Positions 1 through 7,837 of a DNA stretch of 13,097 bases are shown here, one piece after another (within the stretch, counting starts at the first letter, position 1; every line of letters starts with the position of its first letter). The stretch spans positions 1 through 13,097 of the forward strand of contig JAUJLY010000035.1 of NCBI GenBank assembly GCA_030447145.1. Direction: 5' to 3'. A model generated the notes under the pieces. The model saw only the letters and a program-made list of their open reading frames with translations, made no database searches and was not told the DNA's origin. The position numbers and the translations under genes were made by a program. This stretch comes from Thermomicrobiales bacterium (GTDB lineage Bacteria; Chloroflexota; Chloroflexia; Thermomicrobiales; UBA6265).

Positions 1-900
1 ACCCTGATAGACCCACATCTTCTGCTCTGGGATATTGACGACGATACGCTTGCGCCCACTTAGCTGCGTAACGTCGACGCCGAAAGGATTGGGGTTGTTG
101 ATGAAAAGCGCCTCGGAGAACTCCGGTCGCCCGTCCTGCGCCACCGGTGTGGTGTCAATGCCGTAGGCTTCCGGTTTCTCGCGTGGCAGGGGCGCCGGGG
201 TGATTATGCCGTCCTGCTGCATCAGGATGCCGTTTTCGAAGTACTGCACGGGGACGCCACGCTTGACGTGTGGCTCGCTGATCGGTGCGCCCATATAGAA
301 CCAGCCCTCGTGGTTGTCATACCAGGCAGCGAATGCACCGGAGATGCTGTAGCCGGTGAGATTGCTGAAGCGACCACCCTCGTTAGAGACCTCACTGGCA
401 CGGACGCTGGACTCCGACCCGGGGCGCCAGGCGTTGGCGCGGCGATCAGCACCGGTGCGACGGCCATCGGAGCGGGTCGCCAGACGGTCCTCCCGTACCT
501 CCTGCGTCCCGATCGGCATCAGGCGCACGGCAGCATCATCGGTCCACACCCATTCGGGAGAGAACTGGAGGATACCACGCTCGAAGGCCTGGCTGTAGAG
601 TCCGTTGCTGGCGCCAAAGGCCTCTGAGATTGGATTCCCGTAGACGGAGGCTGCGCCGTTGGCACGCCAGTAATCGAGCATGTAGCCCTGGACGGAATGA
701 CCTGTGGCAGAGACGTAGACACTAAGCGCGGTCTGGCCAAAGTCTGGCGGAATGTACTCGGGGTCAAGGCCAAGTTGTTCTGCCAGGGAGTTGGCACTCG
801 CAGGTTGCGCGGCCATACCAGGCAGAACTGGAGCGATGAAGGTCAGTGCCAGCATGGTGAAAAAAACACGTGCGACGAGCGAATGAAGTGCGGTGCGCAT
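1..900 (-). CDS. Secreted L,D-transpeptidase (YkuD family), C-terminal part cut by the left window edge
   Basis: The minus strand is open from an ATG at 900 to base 1 (300 codons, no stop). AGGAG lies just upstream of the ATG. Residues 1-36 form a Sec signal peptide: a basic start (MRTALHSLVAR), a hydrophobic core (FFTMLALTFIAPVL) and a likely signal peptidase site after AQPASA. Two copies of a similar domain follow, at about 66-116 (GHSVQGYMLDYW ... YGNPISEAFG ... SQAFERGILQF) and 183-230 (GYSISGAFAAWY ... MGAPISEP ... VQYFENGILMQ). From about residue 283 (RKRIVVNIPEQKMWVYQG) the sequence reads like the first strands of a YkuD catalytic domain. The HxxxGT and SHGC catalytic motifs would lie outside the window. 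The family makes 3-3 peptide crosslinks or links proteins to peptidoglycan outside the membrane. The enzyme assignment rests on one short N-terminal segment, so a non-catalytic YkuD-like domain is possible. Confidence 0.72.
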   Translation of the reverse strand, partial: MRTALHSLVARVFFTMLALTFIAPVLPGMAAQPASANSLAEQLGLDPEYIPPDFGQTALSVYVSATGHSVQGYMLDYWRANGAASVYGNPISEAFGASNGLYSQAFERGILQFSPEWVWTDDAAVRLMPIGTQEVREDRLATRSDGRRTGADRRANAWRPGSESSVRASEVSNEGGRFSNLTGYSISGAFAAWYDNHEGWFYMGAPISEPHVKRGVPVQYFENGILMQQDGIITPAPLPREKPEAYGIDTTPVAQDGRPEFSEALFINNPNPFGVDVTQLSGRKRIVVNIPEQKMWVYQG

Positions 901-932
901 TGCTCTCCTGCCAGGAAATAGTGTGCAGCCGG

Positions 933-943
933 GTGACGGTCAC
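933..943. promoter_or_regulatory. Perfect 5-1-5 palindrome GTGAC-G-GTCAC upstream of the L,D-transpeptidase gene
   Basis: GTGACGGTCAC is an exact inverted repeat 33 bp upstream of the start codon at 900, inside the 144-bp gap between that gene and pyrF. It lies where a transcription factor or a 5' UTR hairpin could act. No convincing -35/-10 pair was found here, so the operator role is a guess from position and symmetry only. Confidence 0.22.
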
Positions 944-1044
944 GCCAGACACCCATTGAAACGAACACAGCCAACACAAGCGCCGGCCGTGACGGGCCAC
1001 CAAACAGATATACGCGCGGGGCGTCAATGTGGAGTCACGCCGCG

Positions 1045-1890
1045 TTAGGCAGACCGTCGAGCCCTGCGGTGGGCATTGATCTCATCGCGGAGCCGACCGG
1101 CTGCAGCCCGGGCTGCTTCGGCGAAGTCGGCAGTGTCTCCAGCATACATGATCGAGCGGGATGCTGAACAGAGCAAGCGGCCTCCGGAACTGCTGATACC
1201 AGCGCGAACAGATGAGGCTGCATCTCCTCCCTGGGCTCCGAGACCGGGCAGCAGGATCACCTGATCCGGACAACGTCGGCGGATCTCGGCAAGCTGCGCA
1301 GGGTAGGTCGCTCCTACCACCATGCCGACGTTCGCGGGATAGCGACGATCCCATTCCCGGCAGCAATCGGCAACGTAGAGATGCAAAAGTTCACCGGAGG
1401 CGAGTTCCAGGTCCTGGAGGTCTCCACTACCGGGATTGCTCGTCTTGCACAGCACGATGACGCCCCTACCTCGCTTCTCTAGGTAGGGCGCCAGAGCGTC
1501 CTCGCCGAGGTATGGCGCAACGGTCAGCGCATCGAAGCCAAGGGTGTCGAAGACCGCGCTGCTGTAGGCCTTCGCTGTTTCGCCCATATCATTCAGTTTG
1601 CCGTCAAGAATGACCGGGATGTCGGACGGTATTGCCTCTCGAACGGAATGGAGTGCTTCCAGCCCCCGCGTGCCAAGGGCCATAAAGAAGGCGAGGTTGG
1701 GTTTGTATGCCGCGGCAAGGTCCCTAGTCGCGCTGACGATTTCCTTACAGAAGGAAACAACTGCTTCCGGGGAGCCAGCGAAGCCCTGAGGCATCTTGGC
1801 TGTGACGGGATCGAGCCCGACGCAAAGGAGTGAATCGGCGACGCCGATCCGGGCATCGAGCTTGTCCTGAAATGAAAGGGAAGTAGTCAT
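1045..1890 (-). CDS. pyrF: Orotidine 5'-phosphate decarboxylase (long bacterial form)
   Basis: It decarboxylates OMP to UMP, the last step of de novo pyrimidine synthesis, in the cytoplasm. The 281-residue product is the length of the long (Mycobacterium-type) OMP decarboxylases rather than the roughly 230-residue E. coli type. Recognisable elements are the N-terminal substrate strand LLCVGLDPV (21-29), KPNLAFF (63-69), the catalytic DxKxxD box (D96, K98, D101, read as DGKLNDMG), TVAPYLGED (123-131), the loop CKTSNPGS (148-155), the phosphate-binding segment LPGLGAQGGD and the late Arg in SASRSIMYA. The usual box in this subfamily is DAKRGDIG; here R and G are L and N, but all three catalytic residues are kept. 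I chose ATG at 1890, with GGGA about 9 nt upstream. A TTG at 1899 would add three residues. No other pyrimidine gene is visible nearby. Confidence 0.93.
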   Translation of the reverse strand: MTTSLSFQDKLDARIGVADSLLCVGLDPVTAKMPQGFAGSPEAVVSFCKEIVSATRDLAAAYKPNLAFFMALGTRGLEALHSVREAIPSDIPVILDGKLNDMGETAKAYSSAVFDTLGFDALTVAPYLGEDALAPYLEKRGRGVIVLCKTSNPGSGDLQDLELASGELLHLYVADCCREWDRRYPANVGMVVGATYPAQLAEIRRRCPDQVILLPGLGAQGGDAASSVRAGISSSGGRLLCSASRSIMYAGDTADFAEAARAAAGRLRDEINAHRRARRSA

Positions 1891-2125
1891 GGCGTTCAAT
1901 CCCGATGCAAGAAGCCGCGAATAAGGCGACTACGCTGTTTACGATACCAGATAACAACTGGAAAGGAACGGGCTCAGTGCTTGTGACAGTCTGGAACAGG
2001 TTTCACCTGCATTGTGCCCGTGGTACACTCCAGCCAATATGTACAGGACGTACGTGCACTGCATACCGTTTCCGGGATGACGCAGAAATTTCCGGCATAT
2101 TGGCCGCCGTAGTGACGAGGGTGGA
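1891..2125. other. Divergent intergenic region between pyrF and the dehydratase gene
   Basis: Both flanking genes read outward, so promoters for each should lie here. I find only weak candidates, for example a TACACT -10-like hexamer at about 2029 on the plus strand with no good -35. Two symmetric sites stand out: CAGGT-TTC-ACCTG at 1997-2009 and the 8-bp palindrome ACGTACGT at 2048-2055. Either could be an operator. No tRNA, T-box or other leader RNA is recognisable. Confidence 0.35.
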
Positions 2126-3130
2126 GTGCAGCACGTGGAGCAGCAAGAGGTGTGGTTCGGGCCAGTTCCAACTCTGGCGGACGTCTTCCAGGCGAGGAAC
2201 GTTGTTCGTCAGTACCTGCAACCAACGCCGGCGATCGAATCGCCGGTGTTGTCCGAGCGGATGGGCTGCCGGGTGGTGGTAAAATGCGAGAACCTGCAAC
2301 CTATCGGTGCATTCAAGATCCGTGGTGGCATCTATCTGCTCAGTACCCTCTCCGATAGGGAGCGAGCCGCAGGCGTCGTGGCGGCGTCGACAGGGAATCA
2401 CGGACAGTCGATTGCATACGCTGCGCGACTCTTCGGCGTCCATGCCACTATTTTCGTCCCGAATGGGGCGAACCCGCTCAAGGTGGCGGCGATGGAACGG
2501 CTCGGAGCGGATGTGCGGTTCGCCTGCGATGAATTCAATGACTGCCACGACGAGGCTGGACACTGGGCGGAGGCGGAAGGGAAGTACTTCATCCACTCGG
2601 CGAACGTGCCGCAGTTGATCGCGGGTGTGGGAACCTCGACGCTGGAACTGATGGAGGAACACCCGGATCTGGAAGCGGTATTCGTCCCGATCGGCGGTGG
2701 CAGTGGGGCATGCGGCGCCTGCATCGCTGGCAAGGGTATCTCTGACCGGCTGAAAGTCTATGGTGTGCAAGCCGAGGGCGCCCCGGTGGTCTACGAGAGT
2801 TGGCGAGAGAGGACATTGAAGAAGATTGGTCCGGCGAAGACCTTTGCAGAGGGCATCGCCACAAGCGAGGCGTTCAGCCTCCCGGCGAAGATCCTCTGGG
2901 ATCAAGTGGACGACATTGTCCTTGTTTCCGACTCTAACCTTCGCAGGTCCATCGTGACGCTATTGGAAACAACCCGCATGGTTGTGGAAGGAGCTGGAGC
3001 GGCTGGGTTGGCCGGATTGCATCAGCGACGTGATGAGTTGCAAGGGAAGAAAGTGGCAGTTGTCCTCTCTGGAGGGAATCTCACTCTTGAGACCCTGGAG
3101 AAGGCACTGGCCGAGGAGCGACCGTGGTGA
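2126..3130 (+). CDS. Threonine/serine dehydratase-like PLP enzyme (fold type II, no ACT domain)
   Basis: A pyridoxal-phosphate fold-type II enzyme of the threonine dehydratase/serine racemase group. Members deaminate L-threonine or L-serine to 2-oxobutyrate or pyruvate, or act on related hydroxy amino acids. The 334 residues cover only the catalytic domain. The C-terminal ACT-like domain of biosynthetic IlvA is absent, so isoleucine feedback is not expected. Motifs: PLP Schiff-base lysine K64 in GAFKIRGG, the substrate loop STGNHGQS (88-95), the glycine-rich phosphate loop GGGSGACG (190-197, where GGGGLxxG is more usual), VVEGAGAAG (286-294) and SGGN (315-318). The start is GTG at 2126 with GAGG 5 nt upstream; GTG at 2135 is possible. 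The stop overlaps the start of the next gene. Substrate is not certain: serine racemase, hydroxyectoine-type EutB and catabolic dehydratases look alike at this level. Confidence 0.85.
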   Translation: MQHVEQQEVWFGPVPTLADVFQARNVVRQYLQPTPAIESPVLSERMGCRVVVKCENLQPIGAFKIRGGIYLLSTLSDRERAAGVVAASTGNHGQSIAYAARLFGVHATIFVPNGANPLKVAAMERLGADVRFACDEFNDCHDEAGHWAEAEGKYFIHSANVPQLIAGVGTSTLELMEEHPDLEAVFVPIGGGSGACGACIAGKGISDRLKVYGVQAEGAPVVYESWRERTLKKIGPAKTFAEGIATSEAFSLPAKILWDQVDDIVLVSDSNLRRSIVTLLETTRMVVEGAGAAGLAGLHQRRDELQGKKVAVVLSGGNLTLETLEKALAEERPW

Positions 3131-5268
3131 GCAGTTGGGTGGAGAAACTGGCCGGGAAGGGCCGACGGGGCGGCAACGGCGTCCTGGTTCAGATCGCGCG
3201 CGAGGTGGTTGGCCGTCGACGCTCGGTTCAGGGTGCGATTAGCGAAGTTCGCCATCCCGCCGTGCTCAACGCGCTCTCTGACGATGACTTCCGGATCCTG
3301 GATCAGTTGATCGAGGAGCGCGTTGCGTCCGATCGGGAGTTCTCCCAGGTGCTTGCTCGGCTCACCCATGCGGCTGCCCACGCCAAGAGCTTTGACCGGC
3401 AGACTGTCGACTCGGCACTGCGTCTTGATACGCTCCTCCCCGCGGATGACCCCGCCCGGGAACGCGAGAAGCTCCTGCGGGATGCCTACAAGGCGGCGCA
3501 ACGCGCAGGGTACGTGCAGGGTGGACGCCGGGCTCTCGGCCGCCTGGGCAACCGGGCGGCAAGCGCCGGGGATACCGAGCGGGCACGCGTGCTGCTGCAA
3601 CAGCAGGTGGATCTCGGGCCGGAGAGCACTGATACCGAAGACGAGGTGGAGTCTGCGGTTTTGCTGGGTGACATTACCTTGCGGGATGGAAACCCCGAAG
3701 GTGCGATGGATCTCTACGAGCGGGCCGGTCGATCCGCGGAGCGGCTGGGATACTCCCGGGGCATTGCAGAATCACTGATCCATCGGCTCGACACCGGTGG
3801 GGAATCCCTAGACCATGAAACTCGCGCCCGGATGGAGGAAGACGCTCTTCGCGTCTCCACCGATCTACGCGATGACGTCATTCTTGCCCAACTCATTGGC
3901 CAGCACGCGCACACCCTGCTGGCGCTCGAGCGATACGAAGACGCGGTGGCGCATCTAGAGGATGGACTGGAGGTTGCCCGCGAGGTGGGTGATCTCGAGC
4001 TTGAGAACGCGTGCCTGGCAATGCTCTCTGACGTCGAGCAAAAGATCGGTCGTTTTGTAACGGCGGTAGACCGGCAACGCGATCTCGTCCAGGTTGAGGA
4101 GCGGCTCGGTAATATGCCGGCAGCGGCCTCCGATGCGATCCATTACGGCTCAACTCTGTTGACGCTCGGTCGGCTGGAGGATGCTCGCGAGGTCTTCGAG
4201 CATGCAGCCAAGCTCGCTGAGGACGCGGGGGATACTCGTCTGCAGCAGCGGGCCTTCGGCGGGCTTGGTGTCACGTTGTCGGCGATGAATCACCCGGTTG
4301 ATGCGTTGAACAGTCTGATGCAGGCCTTGGAACTTGCACGCGCAACGCAGGACGTTGTTCACGAGGCGCAGTGGCTCGGGAGTATCGGCGAGGCTCTCTG
4401 GAAGTTCGACCAGGGCGAGGATGCAATACAGGCGATCCGGCAGGCGATTGAGGCTGCGCGCCGGGTCGACGATGTCGATCTACAGGCGGGCATGCTCTCC
4501 TTGCTCGGCCAGATTCATCTCGCCGATCGCCAGATCCGGCAGTCCGTCGAGTACTACCAGGATGCGCTGGATCTCTATCACCAGCTTGGTCGACCCGACG
4601 AGGAAGTTTCGGTGCTCTCCCAGCTTGGCACGATGGCGATGGATGCAAACCGGGTTGGAGAGGCGATCCAGCTCTATGGCGAAGCTCTTGATGTCGCAGC
4701 GCAGAGCGGGCAACGAGCAGCGGCTGTCCGGCTCTATGGACGTCTTGCCCGGCTTGCCCAGCGGCAAGGCGACACAAACGCGGCCCTTGATGCGCTAACG
4801 CAGGCCGTGGAGATCGCGGAGACGATCGACCAGCCTGTGTTGCTCAACCAGGCTCTCCAGCATCTGGCCGTGGCCCAGGATGCCGGGAACCATCCGGACG
4901 CACTCGATACATACGAGCGTGCCCTCCGGCTTAGCCGCGAGGTGGGAGATGAGTATGGCGAGACATTGATGCTGACGAACGTAGGTGCTCGCCTGCTTTC
5001 GCAAGGGCGCCGGCGCGATGCCGTAGAGGTGCTCGAACACGGCCTGCACCTGGCTGATAGCCTCGGGGTTGTCGGTGAGAAGCTTGCGGAGCGGGCCAGG
5101 ATGCTTGTTCGGGAGGCGCGATCAAGCGGGAGCCGAACCGGTCAGCGTGATGTGGCAACGCGGCCAATGGTGGCGCAGCGGATGGGAGAAGCTCGGACGC
5201 GGACAACGCAATTGGCGCCAATCGCCGAAGATCTCAACCGTGGTCCCGACCAGGCCCAGGTTTACTGA
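3124..5268 (+). CDS. Large tetratricopeptide-repeat protein
   Basis: A 714-residue soluble protein with no signal peptide or transmembrane segment. Residues 1-110 are a basic, helical N-terminal part without clear repeats. From about 130 to 650 there are about ten to twelve helix-turn-helix repeats with a period near 40 residues, as in TPR_12-type arrays. Repeat consensus features such as A..LG..L...G....A......AL.LA...GD are plain at about 253-290, 336-370, 374-410, 454-490, 534-570, 574-610 and 614-650. The last 50 residues are polar and probably disordered. Such arrays bind proteins or peptides; no enzymatic domain is visible. GAGGAG at 3113-3118 precedes two possible starts, GTG 3124 (spacing 5) and GTG 3127 (spacing 8). 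Either overlaps the dehydratase stop, so translation is probably coupled. It may serve as a scaffold for the downstream PP2C-like membrane protein, but that is inference from adjacency. Confidence 0.88.
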   Translation: MVSSWVEKLAGKGRRGGNGVLVQIAREVVGRRRSVQGAISEVRHPAVLNALSDDDFRILDQLIEERVASDREFSQVLARLTHAAAHAKSFDRQTVDSALRLDTLLPADDPAREREKLLRDAYKAAQRAGYVQGGRRALGRLGNRAASAGDTERARVLLQQQVDLGPESTDTEDEVESAVLLGDITLRDGNPEGAMDLYERAGRSAERLGYSRGIAESLIHRLDTGGESLDHETRARMEEDALRVSTDLRDDVILAQLIGQHAHTLLALERYEDAVAHLEDGLEVAREVGDLELENACLAMLSDVEQKIGRFVTAVDRQRDLVQVEERLGNMPAAASDAIHYGSTLLTLGRLEDAREVFEHAAKLAEDAGDTRLQQRAFGGLGVTLSAMNHPVDALNSLMQALELARATQDVVHEAQWLGSIGEALWKFDQGEDAIQAIRQAIEAARRVDDVDLQAGMLSLLGQIHLADRQIRQSVEYYQDALDLYHQLGRPDEEVSVLSQLGTMAMDANRVGEAIQLYGEALDVAAQSGQRAAAVRLYGRLARLAQRQGDTNAALDALTQAVEIAETIDQPVLLNQALQHLAVAQDAGNHPDALDTYERALRLSREVGDEYGETLMLTNVGARLLSQGRRRDAVEVLEHGLHLADSLGVVGEKLAERARMLVREARSSGSRTGQRDVATRPMVAQRMGEARTRTTQLAPIAEDLNRGPDQAQVY

Positions 5269-5351
5269 ACAGTCGCGACCGGTAATCCCGTTGCTGAACT
5301 TGGGTGCGTGGCCCGTGGACTGATGTGGGCTCGACCAATTTTCCATGCTGG

Positions 5352-5381
5352 TTCGACGCGGTCAGGGGAGGCCGATATACT
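5352..5381 (+). promoter_or_regulatory. Predicted sigma-70-type promoter for the PP2C-like membrane protein gene
   Basis: TATACT at 5376-5381 is a near-consensus -10. TTCGAC at 5352-5357 (18-bp spacer) is a weak -35. Transcription would start at about 5388-5391, at or next to the ATG at 5391, so the transcript may be leaderless or nearly so. The site lies in the 178-bp gap after the TPR gene, where I see no terminator, so read-through from upstream is also possible. Confidence 0.5.
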
Positions 5382-5390
5382 CGAACGGTT

Positions 5391-5450
5391 ATGGATACCG
5401 GTACATCGCGGCCCGCCGCCGCCCCTGAGTCAGGCGCACCCTTCAGATGA
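5391..5450 (+). CDS. Putative 19-codon leader ORF, apparently leaderless and ATGA-coupled
   Basis: ATG at 5391 falls 9 bp after the TATACT box. It opens a 19-codon frame reading MDTGTSRPAAAPESGAPFR, then TGA at 5448-5450. That TGA overlaps the ATG at 5447 of the next gene as ATGA. The downstream gene lacks a convincing Shine-Dalgarno, so translation of this short ORF may deliver ribosomes to it. The alternatives are chance, or a frameshift that split the true N-terminus of the larger protein. The peptide is rich in Ala, Pro and Ser and has no recognisable family. Confidence 0.3.
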   Translation: MDTGTSRPAAAPESGAPFR

Positions 5451-7819
5451 TGTTGTCCGCGCCCACCGCAGTGGCCTTTGCCGTTTCCGGTGGCACTCCT
5501 ACTGATGTTCGAGAGTGGATAACGGTCGACTTCGCCGGACAACCTTCCCCATATCGACGCGGGTTCGCAGTGATGACCGAGTCCCTCACGCCCTCTGGTC
5601 GCGGCGAAGAATTGGCGCGACATGCACGTGCGCTCATCCTGCAGGAGTTGCGACGACATCAGCGGCAGCCGGCCGACGCTGCGCTCGCTCGTGCCTTCGC
5701 CGTCGCCAATAGCGTCGTTTTTGAGGAGGGCCGCTTTCCCGGGGGAATCGGTCAGCAGTACCTCATCGGCGCAACGGCAATCGTCTTCGAAGGGCATCAG
5801 GCAACAATCGGGCACTTGCCACCCGGCCAGCTTGTGCTGGTGCAGGATGGCCTGGTCTACGCGGTTCCCGAGATCGGCTCCTGGCTACCACATTACGCTG
5901 AACCGCAGGACGATGCGCCAACCCCGGAGCCACTTGGGTACGCTTCATGGACTGCGCCAGTGTTGGTGCAGACGGAACTCCGTGAGGGGGACACCCTCAT
6001 CCTTTGCACAGCAAAAATTGGCGAAGGGCTGGCGGAGCTGAGTGCTAGGTCGGGCGGCGACCAGATGTCGGGCTCCGGCTTTCATGGGCGCGATCCGGAC
6101 AAGGTCATGGACGTCCTTCGGGAGGTCGTGATCGAACGCGAGCTCCCAGTAGCTGCCGCGGCCGTCATCGGGTTTCCACCGGCCGAGCGTGGGTCGGGCG
6201 TTGAGACGATCGGGGACGTTGGTCGCAACGCTCGTGAGCAATGGCGGCATGGACGCGCTGCAATCCGGCAATTTCTCCCGGTGCATCCGCCGCGCACCGC
6301 CAAGCCTATCGTGGCGGCCGGAGCGCCAGCAATAGAAATGAATTCTGGTGCCGGAGACCAGGATGACGTCGCGCGCGTACCGGCCGCTGGATGGCGAAAA
6401 CCCGAGGAGAGCATTCAGGAGCGACTTATCCGGTTGACAGAGCGCCGGTCCGGTGACTGGCGAGACACGTGGCGTCAGCCGTCCGAGCTGCGTCAGCTAG
6501 GGGCACCGGGTGCCCATGGCATCAGCAGGTACCGGGACAGTTCTCTAGGGGCTGGCAGACCGAGCTGGAAGCATACGATGCCGAGGCTGCCGTTCCTTCG
6601 GTCGCCGGTGTTCATCGTCCTCTGCGTAGTCGCGCTCCTTGGAATGTCGGCGCTCCTGTACACGGAGCGGGGTCGTTTCCTGCCCTCGGAAGATGACTAC
6701 ATGGCTTATGTGGCGGAGGCAGACCGACAGCTGCTGCTAGCCCGCGATACGTCGAATGGGGCCATCCTCCAGGACGCCCTTGATGATGCCGAGAGGGCAC
6801 TGGCCGATGCAGAACGTGCGGGCGCCCCGGAGGAGCTGCTCAGTCCACGGCAGAATGAGATTACGCTGGAACGCGATGCTATCCAGCAGGTGGTCCGCCT
6901 GGCAGACGTAACCCGCGTTGGAGGGCTGCCTGCGGAGCTGCAAGCGTCCCGGACGCGAGTCATCCACACGCCGGGAGGTATCTTCCTGGCTAACGGGAGT
7001 CTTTACCGCCTGCGTCCGGAATCTCGCGAGATGCAGCTCGTCCTTCAATCCGGGAGCGATGTGGAGGGGCTGCAGGTTGGGGACCTCTTCGGAGTGGCTT
7101 ACGATGGAGAGACTTTGGTTGCGAGCGATGGACAGCACGTCCTCTTCGCTGGCAGTGCCGAGGGTTCGGCATGGCAGGGCATGACGCTTGAGGAGATCAA
7201 CCAGCAGGGACCGTGGCCTCCCGGCCCAATTGCCGCGTTTGCCGAGAATATCTATCTCCTCGTGCCCAATTACCGGAATATCTATCAGTTCACGCTTAAC
7301 CCCGAGGAGCAAAGTGTTGGGCCAATTGATTGGGTACTGACCGGTGACCGCGTGACGCTCAACCTGGCGGTAGACATAACCGTGGACGCCAATATCTACG
7401 TGTTGCTTGAGGATGGACGGGTGCTCACGATGCATCGGGGAGCACAGGTGGCCTCGTTCGATCCGCCCGGCTTTGATCCGGAAACCGAGAAGCCGTTGGC
7501 TATCGTCGGTGGGCCAATGACTGGCTATCTTTACGTTGCGGTCGTCGACGATCAGGGGGATGGGCGGGTCATCGCCGTGGACCGCGAAGGAGGACACATG
7601 AGCCAGCTGGAGCTGCCTGCCGGGTTCTCGACAGGCGAAAGCGATGTGCTCTCGCCCTTCGATGATCTCCAAGACATCGCGGTGGACGAGGCGTCCGGCA
7701 CGCTCTATCTCGTCAATGGTGATGCGGTGTGGACCGCCCGGTATTCATTGCCGCCGCTTCCCGTCCCGGCCGGCACGCCCCCCGCGACGCCCCCCGGTGC
7801 CCCAGTAAGTCGCTCATGA
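5447..7819 (+). CDS. Membrane protein: degenerate PP2C-like domain, one TM helix, extracellular beta-propeller-like domain
   Basis: The product is 790 residues. The cytoplasmic part, about 1-245, follows a PP2C phosphatase in layout: FAVMTES (40-46) where FAVADGMGG is expected, an ...AFAVANSVVFEE helix, GATAIVFEGHQATIGHLPPGQLVLVQDGLVYAV (strands normally holding the VGDSR site), REGDTLILCTAKIGEGL (179-195) where GD.L.LCSDGL is usual, and AAAVIGF where DNITVVVV is usual. All expected metal-binding Asp positions are replaced, so catalysis is unlikely. A basic linker leads to one TM helix at about 386-405. Outside follow an Ala/Glu-rich helical stretch (417-490) and repeated beta strands (500-766) with NIYLL, NIYVLLEDGRV, YLYVAVV and GTLYLV motifs, suggesting an NHL/SMP-30-like propeller. 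A Pro-rich tail ends it. The start is ATG 5447 (or 5450); an in-frame TGA at 5426 blocks any longer form. Confidence 0.8.
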   Translation: MMLSAPTAVAFAVSGGTPTDVREWITVDFAGQPSPYRRGFAVMTESLTPSGRGEELARHARALILQELRRHQRQPADAALARAFAVANSVVFEEGRFPGGIGQQYLIGATAIVFEGHQATIGHLPPGQLVLVQDGLVYAVPEIGSWLPHYAEPQDDAPTPEPLGYASWTAPVLVQTELREGDTLILCTAKIGEGLAELSARSGGDQMSGSGFHGRDPDKVMDVLREVVIERELPVAAAAVIGFPPAERGSGVETIGDVGRNAREQWRHGRAAIRQFLPVHPPRTAKPIVAAGAPAIEMNSGAGDQDDVARVPAAGWRKPEESIQERLIRLTERRSGDWRDTWRQPSELRQLGAPGAHGISRYRDSSLGAGRPSWKHTMPRLPFLRSPVFIVLCVVALLGMSALLYTERGRFLPSEDDYMAYVAEADRQLLLARDTSNGAILQDALDDAERALADAERAGAPEELLSPRQNEITLERDAIQQVVRLADVTRVGGLPAELQASRTRVIHTPGGIFLANGSLYRLRPESREMQLVLQSGSDVEGLQVGDLFGVAYDGETLVASDGQHVLFAGSAEGSAWQGMTLEEINQQGPWPPGPIAAFAENIYLLVPNYRNIYQFTLNPEEQSVGPIDWVLTGDRVTLNLAVDITVDANIYVLLEDGRVLTMHRGAQVASFDPPGFDPETEKPLAIVGGPMTGYLYVAVVDDQGDGRVIAVDREGGHMSQLELPAGFSTGESDVLSPFDDLQDIAVDEASGTLYLVNGDAVWTARYSLPPLPVPAGTPPATPPGAPVSRS

Positions 7820-7837
7820 CCCGATGTGGGATACGCG

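Noticed and set aside
2003..2905. 300-codon open frame on the minus strand opposite the dehydratase gene
   Set aside because: It lies antisense to a clear PLP enzyme. The protein is Arg/His-rich with no family features, as expected for a GC-rich shadow frame.
6737..7672. 311-codon minus-strand frame opposite the PP2C-like membrane protein
   Set aside because: It is antisense to a gene with a good domain layout, and no ribosome site or recognisable motif supports it.
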